Position numbers and translations under genes: made by a program
Shown: piece by piece, positions 17,971-27,149 of the stretch
How positions within the stretch are numbered: the first letter of the stretch is position 1
How the letters are laid out: the number at the start of each line of letters is the position of its first letter
Notes under the pieces: model-generated
Database searches by the model: none
Told to the model about the DNA's origin: nothing
The model's input: only the letters and a program-made list of their open reading frames with translations
NCBI RefSeq assembly: GCF_040436315.1
Contig: NZ_AP031572.1
Coordinates: forward strand, 3,224,001-3,288,000
DNA: 64,000 nt
Direction: 5' to 3'
Source: Synechocystis sp. LKSZ1
GTDB taxonomy: Bacteria; Cyanobacteriota; Cyanobacteriia; Cyanobacteriales; Microcystaceae

Positions 17971-20253
17971 ATGCTCCCTCGCTCCTCCTGGGACGGCTGG
18001 TTTCAGCCGGCTATTCGGCTGATCAATCGTCTGAAGTATCCCCAAAAGTTTGCGCTCCTCAGCTTTGTGTTACTGTTGCCCTTGGCATTAGCGCTCTATC
18101 TGCTGTTGTCAGAAATTCAGGGCCAGATTAATTTCGCGGCCAAGGAACTCGATGGGCTCCATTATCTCCAGGCCCTAGAACGTTTTCAGCAAGCGGTTCT
18201 CTCATTGCCTCCCCAGGCCTCAGCGAGCAACATAAACGCCGAACGCTTGGCCGCTTGGCAAGACCTGAAACAAGCCGAGCAGACCTGGGGGCCTAGTCTA
18301 AAAACCGAAGCTCGTTTCCAGGCCCTGGGTCAATACGGGCCACAATCGACCTCCGCCCCTCTTGCGAAGGGCCCTCTTCTGGCCGCCTTGGCCCGGCTGA
18401 GAACTCAGGTGGGTGACCAATCTAATCTCATCCTTGACCCCGATCTGGACAGCTACTATCTAATGGACGCCATTCTCCTGCGTTTGCCGGGGATTCAAGT
18501 CGATCTAGCCGCTGTCGTTGATCTGACCCCCGAGGGACATCTATCTCCCCTCCAGCGAGCCCAACTGGTGACCTGGGGAGAACGCATCGAGCAAGCTAAC
18601 CAGGCCCTGCAAACCTATACCACCGTGGCCTTTGAGCATAACCGGGATGGCCAACTCCGTCCCCGTCTAGAAAGTCCTCTCCAGGCTTTTGGTGAAGAAC
18701 TCGACCAAGTAACTCTCCCCTTGGCCCGTTTTGCTGATCCCCAGGATACCCCCTCCCTGCCAGCCCTTAAACGTCAAGCCCTGCAGGCCCTGCGATCCAG
18801 CTTCCCGGTGTGGCAAAAAACGAGCACCGAACTAGAGCACTTACTGCAAAAGCGCATCCAGCGCTTCCGTTATCGTCAGTGGTCTCTCAGTCTATTTGTG
18901 CTATTCACCCTGGCCATGGCCCTGTACCTCTTTATTGGCTTTTATCGCAGTGTGATGCAGACTGTGGAAAGTCTGAGCCAGGCCGCCCGCCGCATGGTGG
19001 ATGGCACCCAAACCCAAGGGGTACAACTACAAACCCAAGATGAGATGGCCATGGTCATTCACTCCTTTAATACCGTCGCCGATGCCCTGCGCCTGGCAGA
19101 AGCCAAGTACCGGAGTATTGTCGAAAATGCGGTGGAAGGGATTTACCAAACGACGGTAACCGGCCAGTATCTGATGGCCAATCCAATGTTGGCCCAGATT
19201 TATGGTTACGATTCGCCCACGGAATTGATCGAGCATTTGAGTAACATCGAAACCCAACTCTACGTGAACCCAGAGCGGCGTCAAGATTTTATTCAATTAA
19301 TGGCTGAGCAGGGAAAAGTCTGGGGTTTTGAATCTGAAGTGTATCGCAAGGATGGTAGTACCCTCTGGATTTCCGAAGCCGCCAGGGCCATTTATGATCC
19401 CCAGGGCCAGCTCCTGGGTTTCGAGGGGACAGTGGTGGATATCACCCGTCGTAAACAGGATGAAGGAGAAATTGCCCGCCTTACCCAGCAACTCCAGGAT
19501 GAAAATTTACGCATGAGCGCGGAACTCTCGGTGACTCGACGCTTGCAGAGTATGCTGATGCCCTCGGAAGAGGAACTCAGCCGGGTGGCCGACCTGGATA
19601 TTGCCGGTTTTATTGAGCCGGCGGCAGAGGTGGGAGGAGATTACTACGATATTCAACAGGCCCATGGCCGGGTGCGGATCAGTATTGGGGATGTAACAGG
19701 CCACGGTCTGGAAAGTAGCTTGGTGATGATCATGGCCCAAACCGCTGTCCGAACCTTATTGGCCAACGGAGAAACTGACCCCGCCCGCCTTCTGAATGCG
19801 GTGAATCAAACGATTTACGAAAATACCCGGCGCATGGGTTCCTATAAAAACATGACCCTGGCCCTGTTGGAGTACGAAGCAGGCCTGCTAAGACTCAGCG
19901 GCCAGCACGAAGAACTGATTATTGTGCGGGCCAACGGGGAAGCGGAGCAGATCGATACCTTCGATCTGGGCTTTCCCCTGGGGCTGGAGTTGGATATTTC
20001 CCGGTTTGTGGCCGAGGCCCAGATCCAATTTTTCCCCGGTGACATTGCGGTTCTCTATACCGATGGCATCACCGAGGCCATGAATCCGGCCAAGGAACAG
20101 TACGGTCTAGCGCGGATTCAAAAAGTTGTAGTGGCGCACCGTCAGCAGTCCGCCACCCAAATCCGTCAGGCCCTGATCGATGACCTCAAGTCCTGGATTC
20201 ATACCCAGCGGGTATTCGATGATATTACCCTCCTTGTCCTCAAGCAACTGTAG
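17971..20253 (+). CDS. membrane PP2C/SpoIIE-type serine phosphatase with HAMP and PAS domains
   Basis: 760 residues. Order: TM1 (~27-47), extracytoplasmic domain, TM2 (~303-325), HAMP (~326-375), PAS (~378-490; IVENAVEGIYQTT), coiled linker, then SpoIIE/RsbU-type PP2C (~517-760). Metal and catalytic motifs are PAAEVGGDYYD, IGDVTGHGLESS and YTDGITEA. Such proteins sense a signal and dephosphorylate anti-sigma-factor antagonists or similar Ser/Thr phosphoproteins. The ATG at 17971 is chosen because it starts just before TM1 and has GGGAAAG upstream; the frame stays open back to 17662 but would overlap the opposite kinase gene. An ATG at 17914 is an alternative. The partner protein is not encoded nearby. 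Confidence 0.87.
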   Translation: MLPRSSWDGWFQPAIRLINRLKYPQKFALLSFVLLLPLALALYLLLSEIQGQINFAAKELDGLHYLQALERFQQAVLSLPPQASASNINAERLAAWQDLKQAEQTWGPSLKTEARFQALGQYGPQSTSAPLAKGPLLAALARLRTQVGDQSNLILDPDLDSYYLMDAILLRLPGIQVDLAAVVDLTPEGHLSPLQRAQLVTWGERIEQANQALQTYTTVAFEHNRDGQLRPRLESPLQAFGEELDQVTLPLARFADPQDTPSLPALKRQALQALRSSFPVWQKTSTELEHLLQKRIQRFRYRQWSLSLFVLFTLAMALYLFIGFYRSVMQTVESLSQAARRMVDGTQTQGVQLQTQDEMAMVIHSFNTVADALRLAEAKYRSIVENAVEGIYQTTVTGQYLMANPMLAQIYGYDSPTELIEHLSNIETQLYVNPERRQDFIQLMAEQGKVWGFESEVYRKDGSTLWISEAARAIYDPQGQLLGFEGTVVDITRRKQDEGEIARLTQQLQDENLRMSAELSVTRRLQSMLMPSEEELSRVADLDIAGFIEPAAEVGGDYYDIQQAHGRVRISIGDVTGHGLESSLVMIMAQTAVRTLLANGETDPARLLNAVNQTIYENTRRMGSYKNMTLALLEYEAGLLRLSGQHEELIIVRANGEAEQIDTFDLGFPLGLELDISRFVAEAQIQFFPGDIAVLYTDGITEAMNPAKEQYGLARIQKVVVAHRQQSATQIRQALIDDLKSWIHTQRVFDDITLLVLKQL

Positions 20254-20255
20254 CT

Positions 20256-20546
20256 TTAGGGGGCCGCTTTAATTTTCTGGGCCTGGGCCGGACATTGTTT
20301 CAGCACCGCCGCCCGGGTTCTTTGGCGCAGGGCCTTGGGGCTGACTTTTTCTGATTTTTCGATCTGCTCCATGAGGTAATCAGTGGCGACATCCTGAGCA
20401 ACGGCTTCACTCTTACCTGCCTTGATGGCATCACAGAAGAGTTGGGCTGCCCGTTGGATATCGGGTTCTGTAACGGCTGCTTGGGCCGGAGCCAGGCCGC
20501 CGAACAACAGGCCACTCAGCGCAAGCAAGGGTAGGATTCGTATCAA
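20256..20546 (-). CDS. small exported protein of unknown function
   Basis: 96 residues. A clear Sec signal peptide (IRILPLLALSGLLFGGLAPAQAA) ends in AQA-A, giving a mature protein of about 73 residues. The mature part is helical and charged, with two cysteines (in LFCDAIK and LKQCPAQ) that could form a disulfide. I do not recognise the family. It is convergent with the PP2C gene, whose stop is two bases away. It follows the metallophosphoesterase gene closely on the same strand (18 bases), so the two may be cotranscribed. Confidence 0.7.
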   Translation of the reverse strand: MIRILPLLALSGLLFGGLAPAQAAVTEPDIQRAAQLFCDAIKAGKSEAVAQDVATDYLMEQIEKSEKVSPKALRQRTRAAVLKQCPAQAQKIKAAP

Positions 20547-20564
20547 GGTGATTACTCCTAAAGA

Positions 20565-21659
20565 CTATAGGTTGAGTACGGTATCGTTGTCGGTAAAGGT
20601 GAGGTGGGGCGGGTGATTAAAGTAACTGAACTGTTGTAGGAAGGCCCGCACCGTGGGGGGGAAATGGGGAAAGTCAAATTTGCCATCGCCAGCGGCCACA
20701 TCGGCCCAGAAGTAGCGTAGGGATTCCAGGAGGGGTTCCGTCGCCTCTGGAGCAATGTTGAGGGGAGGGGAGGTGAGCAGGCGGGTCATAAAGCGGGCAG
20801 AACGGTCGCCTAAAAACTGACGGGAGGTTTGGGCCAGGTCGGGATAGTTTTCAACGGCATCAATGCGGTAGGATTTCACTGCTAATTGCCGGGCCGTAGG
20901 GGTCAAGTCGGCCTCGATCACCCGGTAGGGATGGGGATAGCTCACCAAAGAGCCTGTGGTAATTTCGTAAATGCCGTCCTGATGGGCAATGTCCTGGACG
21001 TGGAGATGGCCGGTCAGGATTAACTTGACCTGGTATTGCTGGAGAATTTGCAAGAGAGCCGGTGCGTTCTCCAGCATATAGCGACAGCCTAGGTTATGGG
21101 TAGACTGGCCCGGTAAATGCTCAATCACATTGTGGTGGATCATGACTAGCACAAACTCTCCGCGACATTGCTGGAGTTGGTGGGTCAGCCATTGCAATTG
21201 GGCCGTGTCCAAACGACCCACCTGTTCTCCGCTGTCATTAAATCCATTGGAGTTGAGGCCAATCAATTGTACGCCGGGCAGTAAGGTCTGACGATAATCC
21301 AGGCCCTTGGCTTGGTCATAGCCACAGTGGGAATAATAGTCAGCAAAGGTATCTAGGCCAACGGCCTTGGGCGTCGATTGCGGCACCGTTACATCGTGAT
21401 TACCCGGAATCACGTAGGCCGGAAAGGGCAGTCGGGTCAAGCGATCACTCAGCCAAGCATGGTTATCGGGTTCCCCGTCCTGGGTTAAATCCCCTGGAAT
21501 CAGCAGAAAATCCAGGTCTAATTGTTCTAGATGAGCCAGGGCCTGGTTGAGGGCGGCCAAACTCACCTCCACCAAGTGAAAACGCTGGGCGATGGGCTCA
21601 ATAGTATGGGGCAGGGCCACATGGGGGTCGCTGATGATGGCAAAGCGGAAGGTCGGCAT
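20565..21659 (-). CDS. calcineurin-like metallophosphoesterase (CpdA/cyclic-nucleotide phosphodiesterase type)
   Basis: 364 residues. The dimetal motifs are complete: D11 and H13 (SDPH), D57 (GDLTQDG), N87-H88 (GNHD), the later VMIHHN and GHLHVQ. The pattern fits class III cyclic nucleotide phosphodiesterases such as CpdA, although many relatives act on other phosphoesters. There is no signal peptide, so it is cytoplasmic. The ~90-residue C-terminal extension beyond the core is probably a lid or dimerisation region. The start ATG at 21659 gives the family N-terminus FRFAIISD. Substrate unproven; cAMP is attractive because cyanobacteria use cAMP in pilus motility control. Confidence 0.83.
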   Translation of the reverse strand: MPTFRFAIISDPHVALPHTIEPIAQRFHLVEVSLAALNQALAHLEQLDLDFLLIPGDLTQDGEPDNHAWLSDRLTRLPFPAYVIPGNHDVTVPQSTPKAVGLDTFADYYSHCGYDQAKGLDYRQTLLPGVQLIGLNSNGFNDSGEQVGRLDTAQLQWLTHQLQQCRGEFVLVMIHHNVIEHLPGQSTHNLGCRYMLENAPALLQILQQYQVKLILTGHLHVQDIAHQDGIYEITTGSLVSYPHPYRVIEADLTPTARQLAVKSYRIDAVENYPDLAQTSRQFLGDRSARFMTRLLTSPPLNIAPEATEPLLESLRYFWADVAAGDGKFDFPHFPPTVRAFLQQFSYFNHPPHLTFTDNDTVLNL

Positions 21660-21777
21660 AGAAAATCCGAGGGACGAGAATTCTATAATAATGCTTAGAA
21701 TTTACTCTACGGTGGATAACCCTCGTCATCATAGAAAGGTGACGGACTGCTCTCTACCATAAGGTTATCTGACGGGA

Positions 21778-23967
21778 ATGCTGCCAGCTTTTTCACCTAC
21801 CTTTCACCGTGTATTACCGACCATTACCGTAGAACGCCTACTCCGTCTATGGCAGGCACTGGCAGACAAGGGAGGAAACAGTACACATCTCGTCATGGAA
21901 TCCCAGGGGAATAGGCGCTTTTGCCTGCTCCTAGCGCCAACTTTTCAGGCCCTGTTAGAAGCTGAGTCCGCTTCTCCCCACCACGAAGCCATTTCCCTCA
22001 CCCTGTCAGAAGCCGTCATTGCCGACTTCATCGAGCAACGCCACCTCGTCCTGGCCCCGGCCATGCTGGTGCAATCCCCAGGCCTTCATCCCCTGCAACA
22101 GCAGTTTCTATTATCGTTGCTGGAAATTCTCAGTAGTGATAGCAGTAGCCTACCGGCAGAAATGGCTCCCCCCGTAGAACTCCAGGCCAGCCAAGACCGG
22201 GTTCTTAGTCAGGTTATTGCTCAGATTCGTCAAAGCTTAGACCTCTCCGTGATTTTAAAGACGGCCGTCACGGAAGTCCAAAAATTCCTCTATGTTGACC
22301 GTCTGGTAATTTATCAATTCCAAAATGCCCCTAATCAGCCGGCATTGCCGTCGGCCCCCCGCCAACGTTACGGTCAAGTCACCTACGAGGCCCGGCGCTC
22401 TCCCGAAATTCCCACCATGCTTAACTTGGTGACGGAAAATGACTGCTTTTCCCAGGTGATTATTTACGAACAAAAATATTTAAATGGTCAGGTCGTTGCC
22501 ATTAACGATATCGAGCGTCAGTATTCCTCTTCCTATTGTTTAATCGGCTTGCTTCAGCAACACCATATCCGGGCTAAGTTGATTGCTCCGATTGTGGTGG
22601 AAAAGCAACTCTGGGGTTTACTGATTGCCCATCAGTGCCATTGTCCCCGGCAATGGTTAGAACAAGAACAAAATTTCCTGGGCCAGATTGGTGAACACCT
22701 AGCGGTGGCCATTGTCCAGGCCAAACTATATGCCGAAGTTCAGCACCAAAAACATACCTTTGAGAAACGGGTGATTGAACGCACTAAAGATCTGCGGGAT
22801 ACCCTCCTGACGGCCCAGGCCGCCAATCATCTCAAAGGAGAATTTTTAGATAACATCACCCATGAATTGAGAACCCCGCTCACCTGCATCATTGGTCTGT
22901 CGGGAACCCTCCTGCACTGGTTTGATAAGGCCCAAAGTCTATCCCTCGATAAACAGAAACATTACCTCCAAACCATCCAAGACAGCGGCAAGCAATTAAT
23001 GACCCTCATTAACGGCATTATTGAGTTGTCTCAATTAGAATCTGGCCAATCGGTTCTGAACTTCCAACTCTTTTCCCTTTATCATTTGACCCAGCATTTA
23101 ATCCATAGTTTAGAAGCCATGGCCCAAGCGAAAAATATTAAATTAGAGTTGGATTTACAAATTCAAAGTGAGCAGGATGAATTTTGTGCCGACCCTGAAA
23201 GACTAGAACAAATCCTACAGCATCTACTGAATAATGCCATCAAATTTACTCCTCCAGAGGGTATGGTAATTCTCCGGTTGTGGAAGGAAAAAAATCAGGC
23301 TGTTTTTCAAGTAGAAGATACAGGTGTGGGCATTGCCAATGAACAGGTTCCCTTTCTTTTTGAAGCCTTTAAACAGTTAAATGATAACCCCCAAAGAACT
23401 TACGAAGGCAGTGGTATTGGCCTGGCCCTGACCAAGCAATTAGTGGAGCTACATCGGGGCCGCATTGAAGTTGATTCCACCCCCGGTAAAGGCTCGATAT
23501 TTACCATTTTTATCCCGTACCAAAATCTTTCCTTCCTCGACAAGAATGCTCGACTTAATCCCAATGCGAATATTAATCCTCTCAATTCTGGCGTCGTCGT
23601 CATTGAGCAAGATGAAGAAATTGCGACTCTTATTTGTGAGCTCTTGACGGCGGCTAACTATCAAGTCATTTGGCTCATTGAAACGGCTAACTCTGTCAAA
23701 CAAATTGAGCTATTACAACCCGGTATTGTGATTATCGATCAAGATTTCAAAGATGTGAATCAAATCAGCCGCCTCCTCAAGGGTTCCCATCGCATTACTA
23801 ACCTAAAAGTGATTCTTTTGAGCGAGCAAATTTCCTCGGCGGAGTGGCAAACCTTTTCCCAAAACGGCATTGATGATTATCTCCTCAAACCCCTACAACC
23901 CGACCTGCTTCTACAACGACTAAATACTCTTCGCAACAGCCTCCAGGAAACCAAACCTAGTCTGTGA
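21778..23967 (+). CDS. hybrid sensor histidine kinase: phytochrome-like GAF, HisKA, HATPase, receiver
   Basis: 729 residues, soluble. The N-terminal ~130 residues are undefined. A GAF domain (~135-325) looks phytochrome/cyanobacteriochrome-like, ending LWGLLIAHQCHCPRQW. C254 in SSYCLIGLL falls where bilin-binding GAF domains carry their chromophore Cys, but the usual following His is Leu. Kinase core: H362 (NITHELRTPLT), N-box LLNNAIKF, DTGVGIA and GSGIGLAL, all intact. The C-terminal receiver (~604-725) keeps its acidic patch (EQDEE), phosphoacceptor D654 (IIDQDF) and K704 (YLLKPL). It should be an active phosphorelay protein, possibly light-sensing. It is transcribed alone; the metallophosphoesterase gene is divergent. 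Confidence 0.88.
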   Translation: MLPAFSPTFHRVLPTITVERLLRLWQALADKGGNSTHLVMESQGNRRFCLLLAPTFQALLEAESASPHHEAISLTLSEAVIADFIEQRHLVLAPAMLVQSPGLHPLQQQFLLSLLEILSSDSSSLPAEMAPPVELQASQDRVLSQVIAQIRQSLDLSVILKTAVTEVQKFLYVDRLVIYQFQNAPNQPALPSAPRQRYGQVTYEARRSPEIPTMLNLVTENDCFSQVIIYEQKYLNGQVVAINDIERQYSSSYCLIGLLQQHHIRAKLIAPIVVEKQLWGLLIAHQCHCPRQWLEQEQNFLGQIGEHLAVAIVQAKLYAEVQHQKHTFEKRVIERTKDLRDTLLTAQAANHLKGEFLDNITHELRTPLTCIIGLSGTLLHWFDKAQSLSLDKQKHYLQTIQDSGKQLMTLINGIIELSQLESGQSVLNFQLFSLYHLTQHLIHSLEAMAQAKNIKLELDLQIQSEQDEFCADPERLEQILQHLLNNAIKFTPPEGMVILRLWKEKNQAVFQVEDTGVGIANEQVPFLFEAFKQLNDNPQRTYEGSGIGLALTKQLVELHRGRIEVDSTPGKGSIFTIFIPYQNLSFLDKNARLNPNANINPLNSGVVVIEQDEEIATLICELLTAANYQVIWLIETANSVKQIELLQPGIVIIDQDFKDVNQISRLLKGSHRITNLKVILLSEQISSAEWQTFSQNGIDDYLLKPLQPDLLLQRLNTLRNSLQETKPSL

Positions 23968-24513
23968 GAGGCTAGATAACCTAAAAGCAAAACAGTTCCT
24001 GTTACCCTGAGTGATAGATACATTTTAAACAGTTTTTTGTGCTTACCTAAGGTTGATATAGGGTAGAGTTCTCAGAAAGATAAGGATTACGCTCAAAAGG
24101 TTAAATCTCTTTAAAAATACTTCCCTCTACTGATTTCATTAATGCCCCCAACATAAGAGAATAGTCTAATGTCTTTTTTTGATACGATTCTACTAAGCAA
24201 GCACCTGATTATCCAGATGGTTGATGCCCATTGTCTTGAGCGACATCTAGCAAAAGTTCAGATGACAACGAAAAAGCCGCATTGAGGATAAGGAAACTAA
24301 CAGCGTTGATTGCTAAGTTTTTTGAAGATGAGAATTGCTATCGAAGATTCAAGGGTAATCTAAGGTAAGACATTTAAGTCAAAATACACGACTTAGAAAC
24401 TGTTTCAGATATACCAAGTAAAAATTCAAATGCTAGAATAGAAACTAGTCATCTATTTAAGTGATTGTTGTTGCAACATTAATATAGTTTTAATTATATG
24501 TATAAATGAAGTT
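23968..24513. other. AT-rich spacer at the left edge of the glycosylation island
   Basis: About 545 bases. Base composition falls sharply here. A 38-codon frame (24169-24285) starts with ATG but matches nothing I know. No tRNA, repeat or attachment site was recognised. Confidence 0.45.
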
Positions 24514-25050
24514 ATGAGTAATAAAATAAAACTCCATATTGGAGGCACTCAAGTTCATCCTGAATGGAAAATTTTAGACATTGAAGCCCGTCCAGAAGTT
24601 GATTATGTAGGTAATGCCAATAATTTGTCACAATTCTCTGACAATTCTGTTGATGTTATTTACGCAAGCCATGTGCTAGAGCATTTTTATTATAATGTTG
24701 ACAATGAATTAGCTAACACCTTGATAGAATGGCATCGGGTACTAAAGTCAGGGGGAAAATTGATGGTTAGTGTACCGGATTTAAAAACTTTATGCTGGTT
24801 GTATCTTCACCCCAATGCCCACCCTCTCGAACGTCATCATATTATGCGAATGATATTTGGTGGACAGACAAATATTTATGATGTTCATAAAGTAGGATTT
24901 GACGAGGATATACTGGCTATGTATTTAGAAATGGCGGGTTTTGATAGCTATGAGCGAGTTATGGAGTTTAACATATTTCAAGACTGTAGTTCAATCAAGC
25001 TAGTCAATACCCATGTAAGTTTGAATGTTATTGCATCTAAAAGCCTGTGA
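24514..25050 (+). CDS. SAM-dependent methyltransferase (type 11-like)
   Basis: 178 residues, small for the family. The fold is recognisable from KLHIGG (motif I position), DIEARPEVD, SDNSVDVIYASHVLEHF and LKSGGKLMVSVPDL. These resemble 'predicted SAM-dependent methyltransferases' found in polysaccharide and glycan gene clusters. The classical GxGxG is reduced to GGTQVHP. It is the first gene of the AT-rich island and overlaps or abuts the next gene, so it is probably cotranscribed with the glycosyltransferase, the second methyltransferase and the GT41 array. The substrate is unknown; a sugar is likely given context. Confidence 0.75.
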   Translation: MSNKIKLHIGGTQVHPEWKILDIEARPEVDYVGNANNLSQFSDNSVDVIYASHVLEHFYYNVDNELANTLIEWHRVLKSGGKLMVSVPDLKTLCWLYLHPNAHPLERHHIMRMIFGGQTNIYDVHKVGFDEDILAMYLEMAGFDSYERVMEFNIFQDCSSIKLVNTHVSLNVIASKSL

Positions 25051-25064
25051 CGGAGGGGGGGGCT

Positions 25065-26141
25065 ATGCTTCACTTTTTTTGGAGTAATTATATTCTATCT
25101 GATAATAGCTTCAATATCTATGAGCAATCTAATGCGGAAATAGCAAAATGGGCAGAATACTATTTATCACAAAAAATAAGTTTTCATCAATCTTCTTGGT
25201 CTTCCGGAAGAGTTACAGAGTCTCCTGATGATATTTTGTTAGGTCATTTAACATGGGATGGGAGAAGTCAACGACAGAGAGATAAGCAAGGGACGATTCG
25301 TCGAAACTGGATTAAAGACAATTCCTTGAACATATGTGAAAAATGTCATCCTAATACCTATATTCTTACTCCTTGGGTTCCAAGTTTTCCATCAATTTGG
25401 GTTGATAATATGCCACACTATCAAAGTCAATTATTAGCCGCCAAAAAAATTTTTGCTTTATGTGGTAAAATTTGGATTGAAAAAACCTTTGCAAAAAATG
25501 ATGATTCAATTGAGTTTATAGTTAAAGACAAATTAATCCATTTAAATATGGGGGTAGCCTATCAAAACTTTCCTATTAAAAAGCAAAAATTCAATCAAAA
25601 AGGTGAAAGGCAATTACTCCATATCAGCAACTTAGCTGATTACAAGGGATTCGATATTACCGGTCTTAGTTTAATTGGTGTTGATACTCTTCTTCATGTT
25701 GCAACATCATCTATTCAAGCTCCAATTGGATTGCTAAATCTAGAAATTAACAACCAAGATTTTACTTTTAATTTCATTGGTAATATTGACAATAATGATG
25801 ACGAATTTAATCAATGGGCTGTTGAAAATTGCGACTTCTATATTCATACAGGGAAAATGGATGCACAAGCGACAACTATATTAGAAAATTGTTCACGAGG
25901 GCTAATCCCTCTTGTGACCCCGGAAAGTGGCTTTGCCTGCCCCCATGCCATTTATCTCACCCACAATCCTGAAAAAAATCGTAAGATTATAGAATGGGCT
26001 CTTGAATTACCAGAGGAGGAATTAATGCAACGCAGTTATCTAATTCGAGAATATATCCAACGCGAACATAACTGGGAAACAATTTTCAACTCCATTTGGA
26101 ATAATATTATTGTTAGTTGTGCACACTCTGTCACTCATTAA
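25065..26141 (+). CDS. probable GT-B fold glycosyltransferase
   Basis: 358 residues. The C-terminal half resembles the nucleotide-sugar-binding half of GT4-like enzymes: LLHISNLADYKGFDI, a middle strand-helix region, then ILENCSRGLIPLVTPESGFACPHAIY and the end EYIQREHNWETIFNSIW. The N-terminal half is divergent (LGHLTWDG, NTYILTPWVPSFPS). The start at 25065 is chosen because a strong GGAGG lies 8 bases upstream; a GTG at 25047 overlapping the previous stop is the alternative. It lies between two small methyltransferase genes and upstream of the GT41 array. Donor and acceptor are unknown. Confidence 0.65.
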   Translation: MLHFFWSNYILSDNSFNIYEQSNAEIAKWAEYYLSQKISFHQSSWSSGRVTESPDDILLGHLTWDGRSQRQRDKQGTIRRNWIKDNSLNICEKCHPNTYILTPWVPSFPSIWVDNMPHYQSQLLAAKKIFALCGKIWIEKTFAKNDDSIEFIVKDKLIHLNMGVAYQNFPIKKQKFNQKGERQLLHISNLADYKGFDITGLSLIGVDTLLHVATSSIQAPIGLLNLEINNQDFTFNFIGNIDNNDDEFNQWAVENCDFYIHTGKMDAQATTILENCSRGLIPLVTPESGFACPHAIYLTHNPEKNRKIIEWALELPEEELMQRSYLIREYIQREHNWETIFNSIWNNIIVSCAHSVTH

Positions 26142-26146
26142 TAATC

Positions 26147-26719
26147 ATGTCAAACAATAATCAAAAAGTTGATCAACGGCTGTATATTGATCGTGAAAAA
26201 CTTAGAGAGTTAGAACTTAATATTCGTCTATGCAGGCACATCGAGCGATACGCACTTTTACGTCAATTTGCTAAGGGTGTTGTTTGTGATGCTGCTTGTG
26301 GATGTGGTTACGGCAGTTATTTGTTGTCTACTAATCCCGATGTCACTAAAGTGATTGGTTTGGATTTAGATAAAGATACGATTGACTATGCTAAGAAAGA
26401 ATATACCACCGAAAAAACAGAATTTTATGCAACAGACTTGGAGCGTTGGGTCTGCTCAGAAAAAATAGATATGCTGATTTCAGTAGAAACCATTGAGCAC
26501 ATTATAAATACATCTCTGATGCCAAAGTTTGTCAACCGTAACTCCATTAATCATCTGATTTTAACTTATCCATCGAAAAAAACTACTCATTACAACCCGT
26601 TCCACCATCATAATTTCAATTTGGCCACCATACTAGATATGTTTAGTGATTTTACTTGCTATAAACATTTCAATTGGGAATATGAATTTGACGTAGTTTT
26701 TTTATTGAGAAGCAAATAA
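26147..26719 (+). CDS. class I SAM-dependent methyltransferase
   Basis: About 190 residues. Motif I is textbook (VVCDAACGCGYGSYLL), followed by VIGLDLDKDTIDYAK and MLISVETIEHI, the last with the acidic/His post-II motif. The C-terminal region has a cluster of His (YNPFHHHNFN) that may bind metal or substrate. ATG at 26147 begins five bases after the preceding stop; in-frame codons upstream lie inside the glycosyltransferase gene. Position in the island suggests it methylates a glycan or a protein attached to one. The target cannot be inferred further. Confidence 0.8.
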   Translation: MSNNNQKVDQRLYIDREKLRELELNIRLCRHIERYALLRQFAKGVVCDAACGCGYGSYLLSTNPDVTKVIGLDLDKDTIDYAKKEYTTEKTEFYATDLERWVCSEKIDMLISVETIEHIINTSLMPKFVNRNSINHLILTYPSKKTTHYNPFHHHNFNLATILDMFSDFTCYKHFNWEYEFDVVFLLRSK

Positions 26720-26725
26720 GCTTCA

Positions 26726-27109
26726 ATGAATTTTTATCTATTGAAACTTATGCAATCAAAAAACTTATATTTATTAATGCTGCAAAGCTCTCAAGAAGTT
26801 TTAAAAAAGAGCATTTTTGCCATTCAAATTGAAATAAAGTTTTCCCTTTTTTACTGCGATCAACCTTTATTTGTAACGGAAAATGATCCTCATAAGCTTT
26901 TAAAGTTGGCTTGCATCGCTGATATTTTAAATTTCCCTGATTATACATTGGGAATTATGGAGCATTTAACGCTAAGTCATGGGGCTGATCCCCGCTATAA
27001 TTTAGCGAATACCATTTTTGATAGGCTTTCTCAATTTTCTGATTTAGTTGAGCAAGGTTTAGAAAATTTACCCGTGATCCAAAGTATTCAAGATTACATT
27101 AGATTTTAA
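26726..27109 (+). CDS. small hypothetical protein of the glycosylation island
   Basis: 127 residues, not recognised. The N-terminus has several internal Met codons (one at residue 9), so the start is uncertain. The sequence is helical and leucine-rich (HKLLKLACIADILNFPDYTLGIMEHL). A later segment (ADPRYNLANTIFDRLSQF) could belong to a helical-repeat protein. It starts six bases after the methyltransferase stop and precedes the first GT41 gene, so it is probably in the same transcript. It may be a helper or a degenerate remnant of an array gene. Confidence 0.5.
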   Translation: MNFYLLKLMQSKNLYLLMLQSSQEVLKKSIFAIQIEIKFSLFYCDQPLFVTENDPHKLLKLACIADILNFPDYTLGIMEHLTLSHGADPRYNLANTIFDRLSQFSDLVEQGLENLPVIQSIQDYIRF

Positions 27110-27149
27110 AAAAATAGATGTTAAAGATTTTTGTTGAGAATAAGTTGTA

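Noticed and set aside
24169-24285. 38-codon frame in the left island spacer
   Set aside because: Too short, with no known similarity; could be an IS remnant but this cannot be supported.
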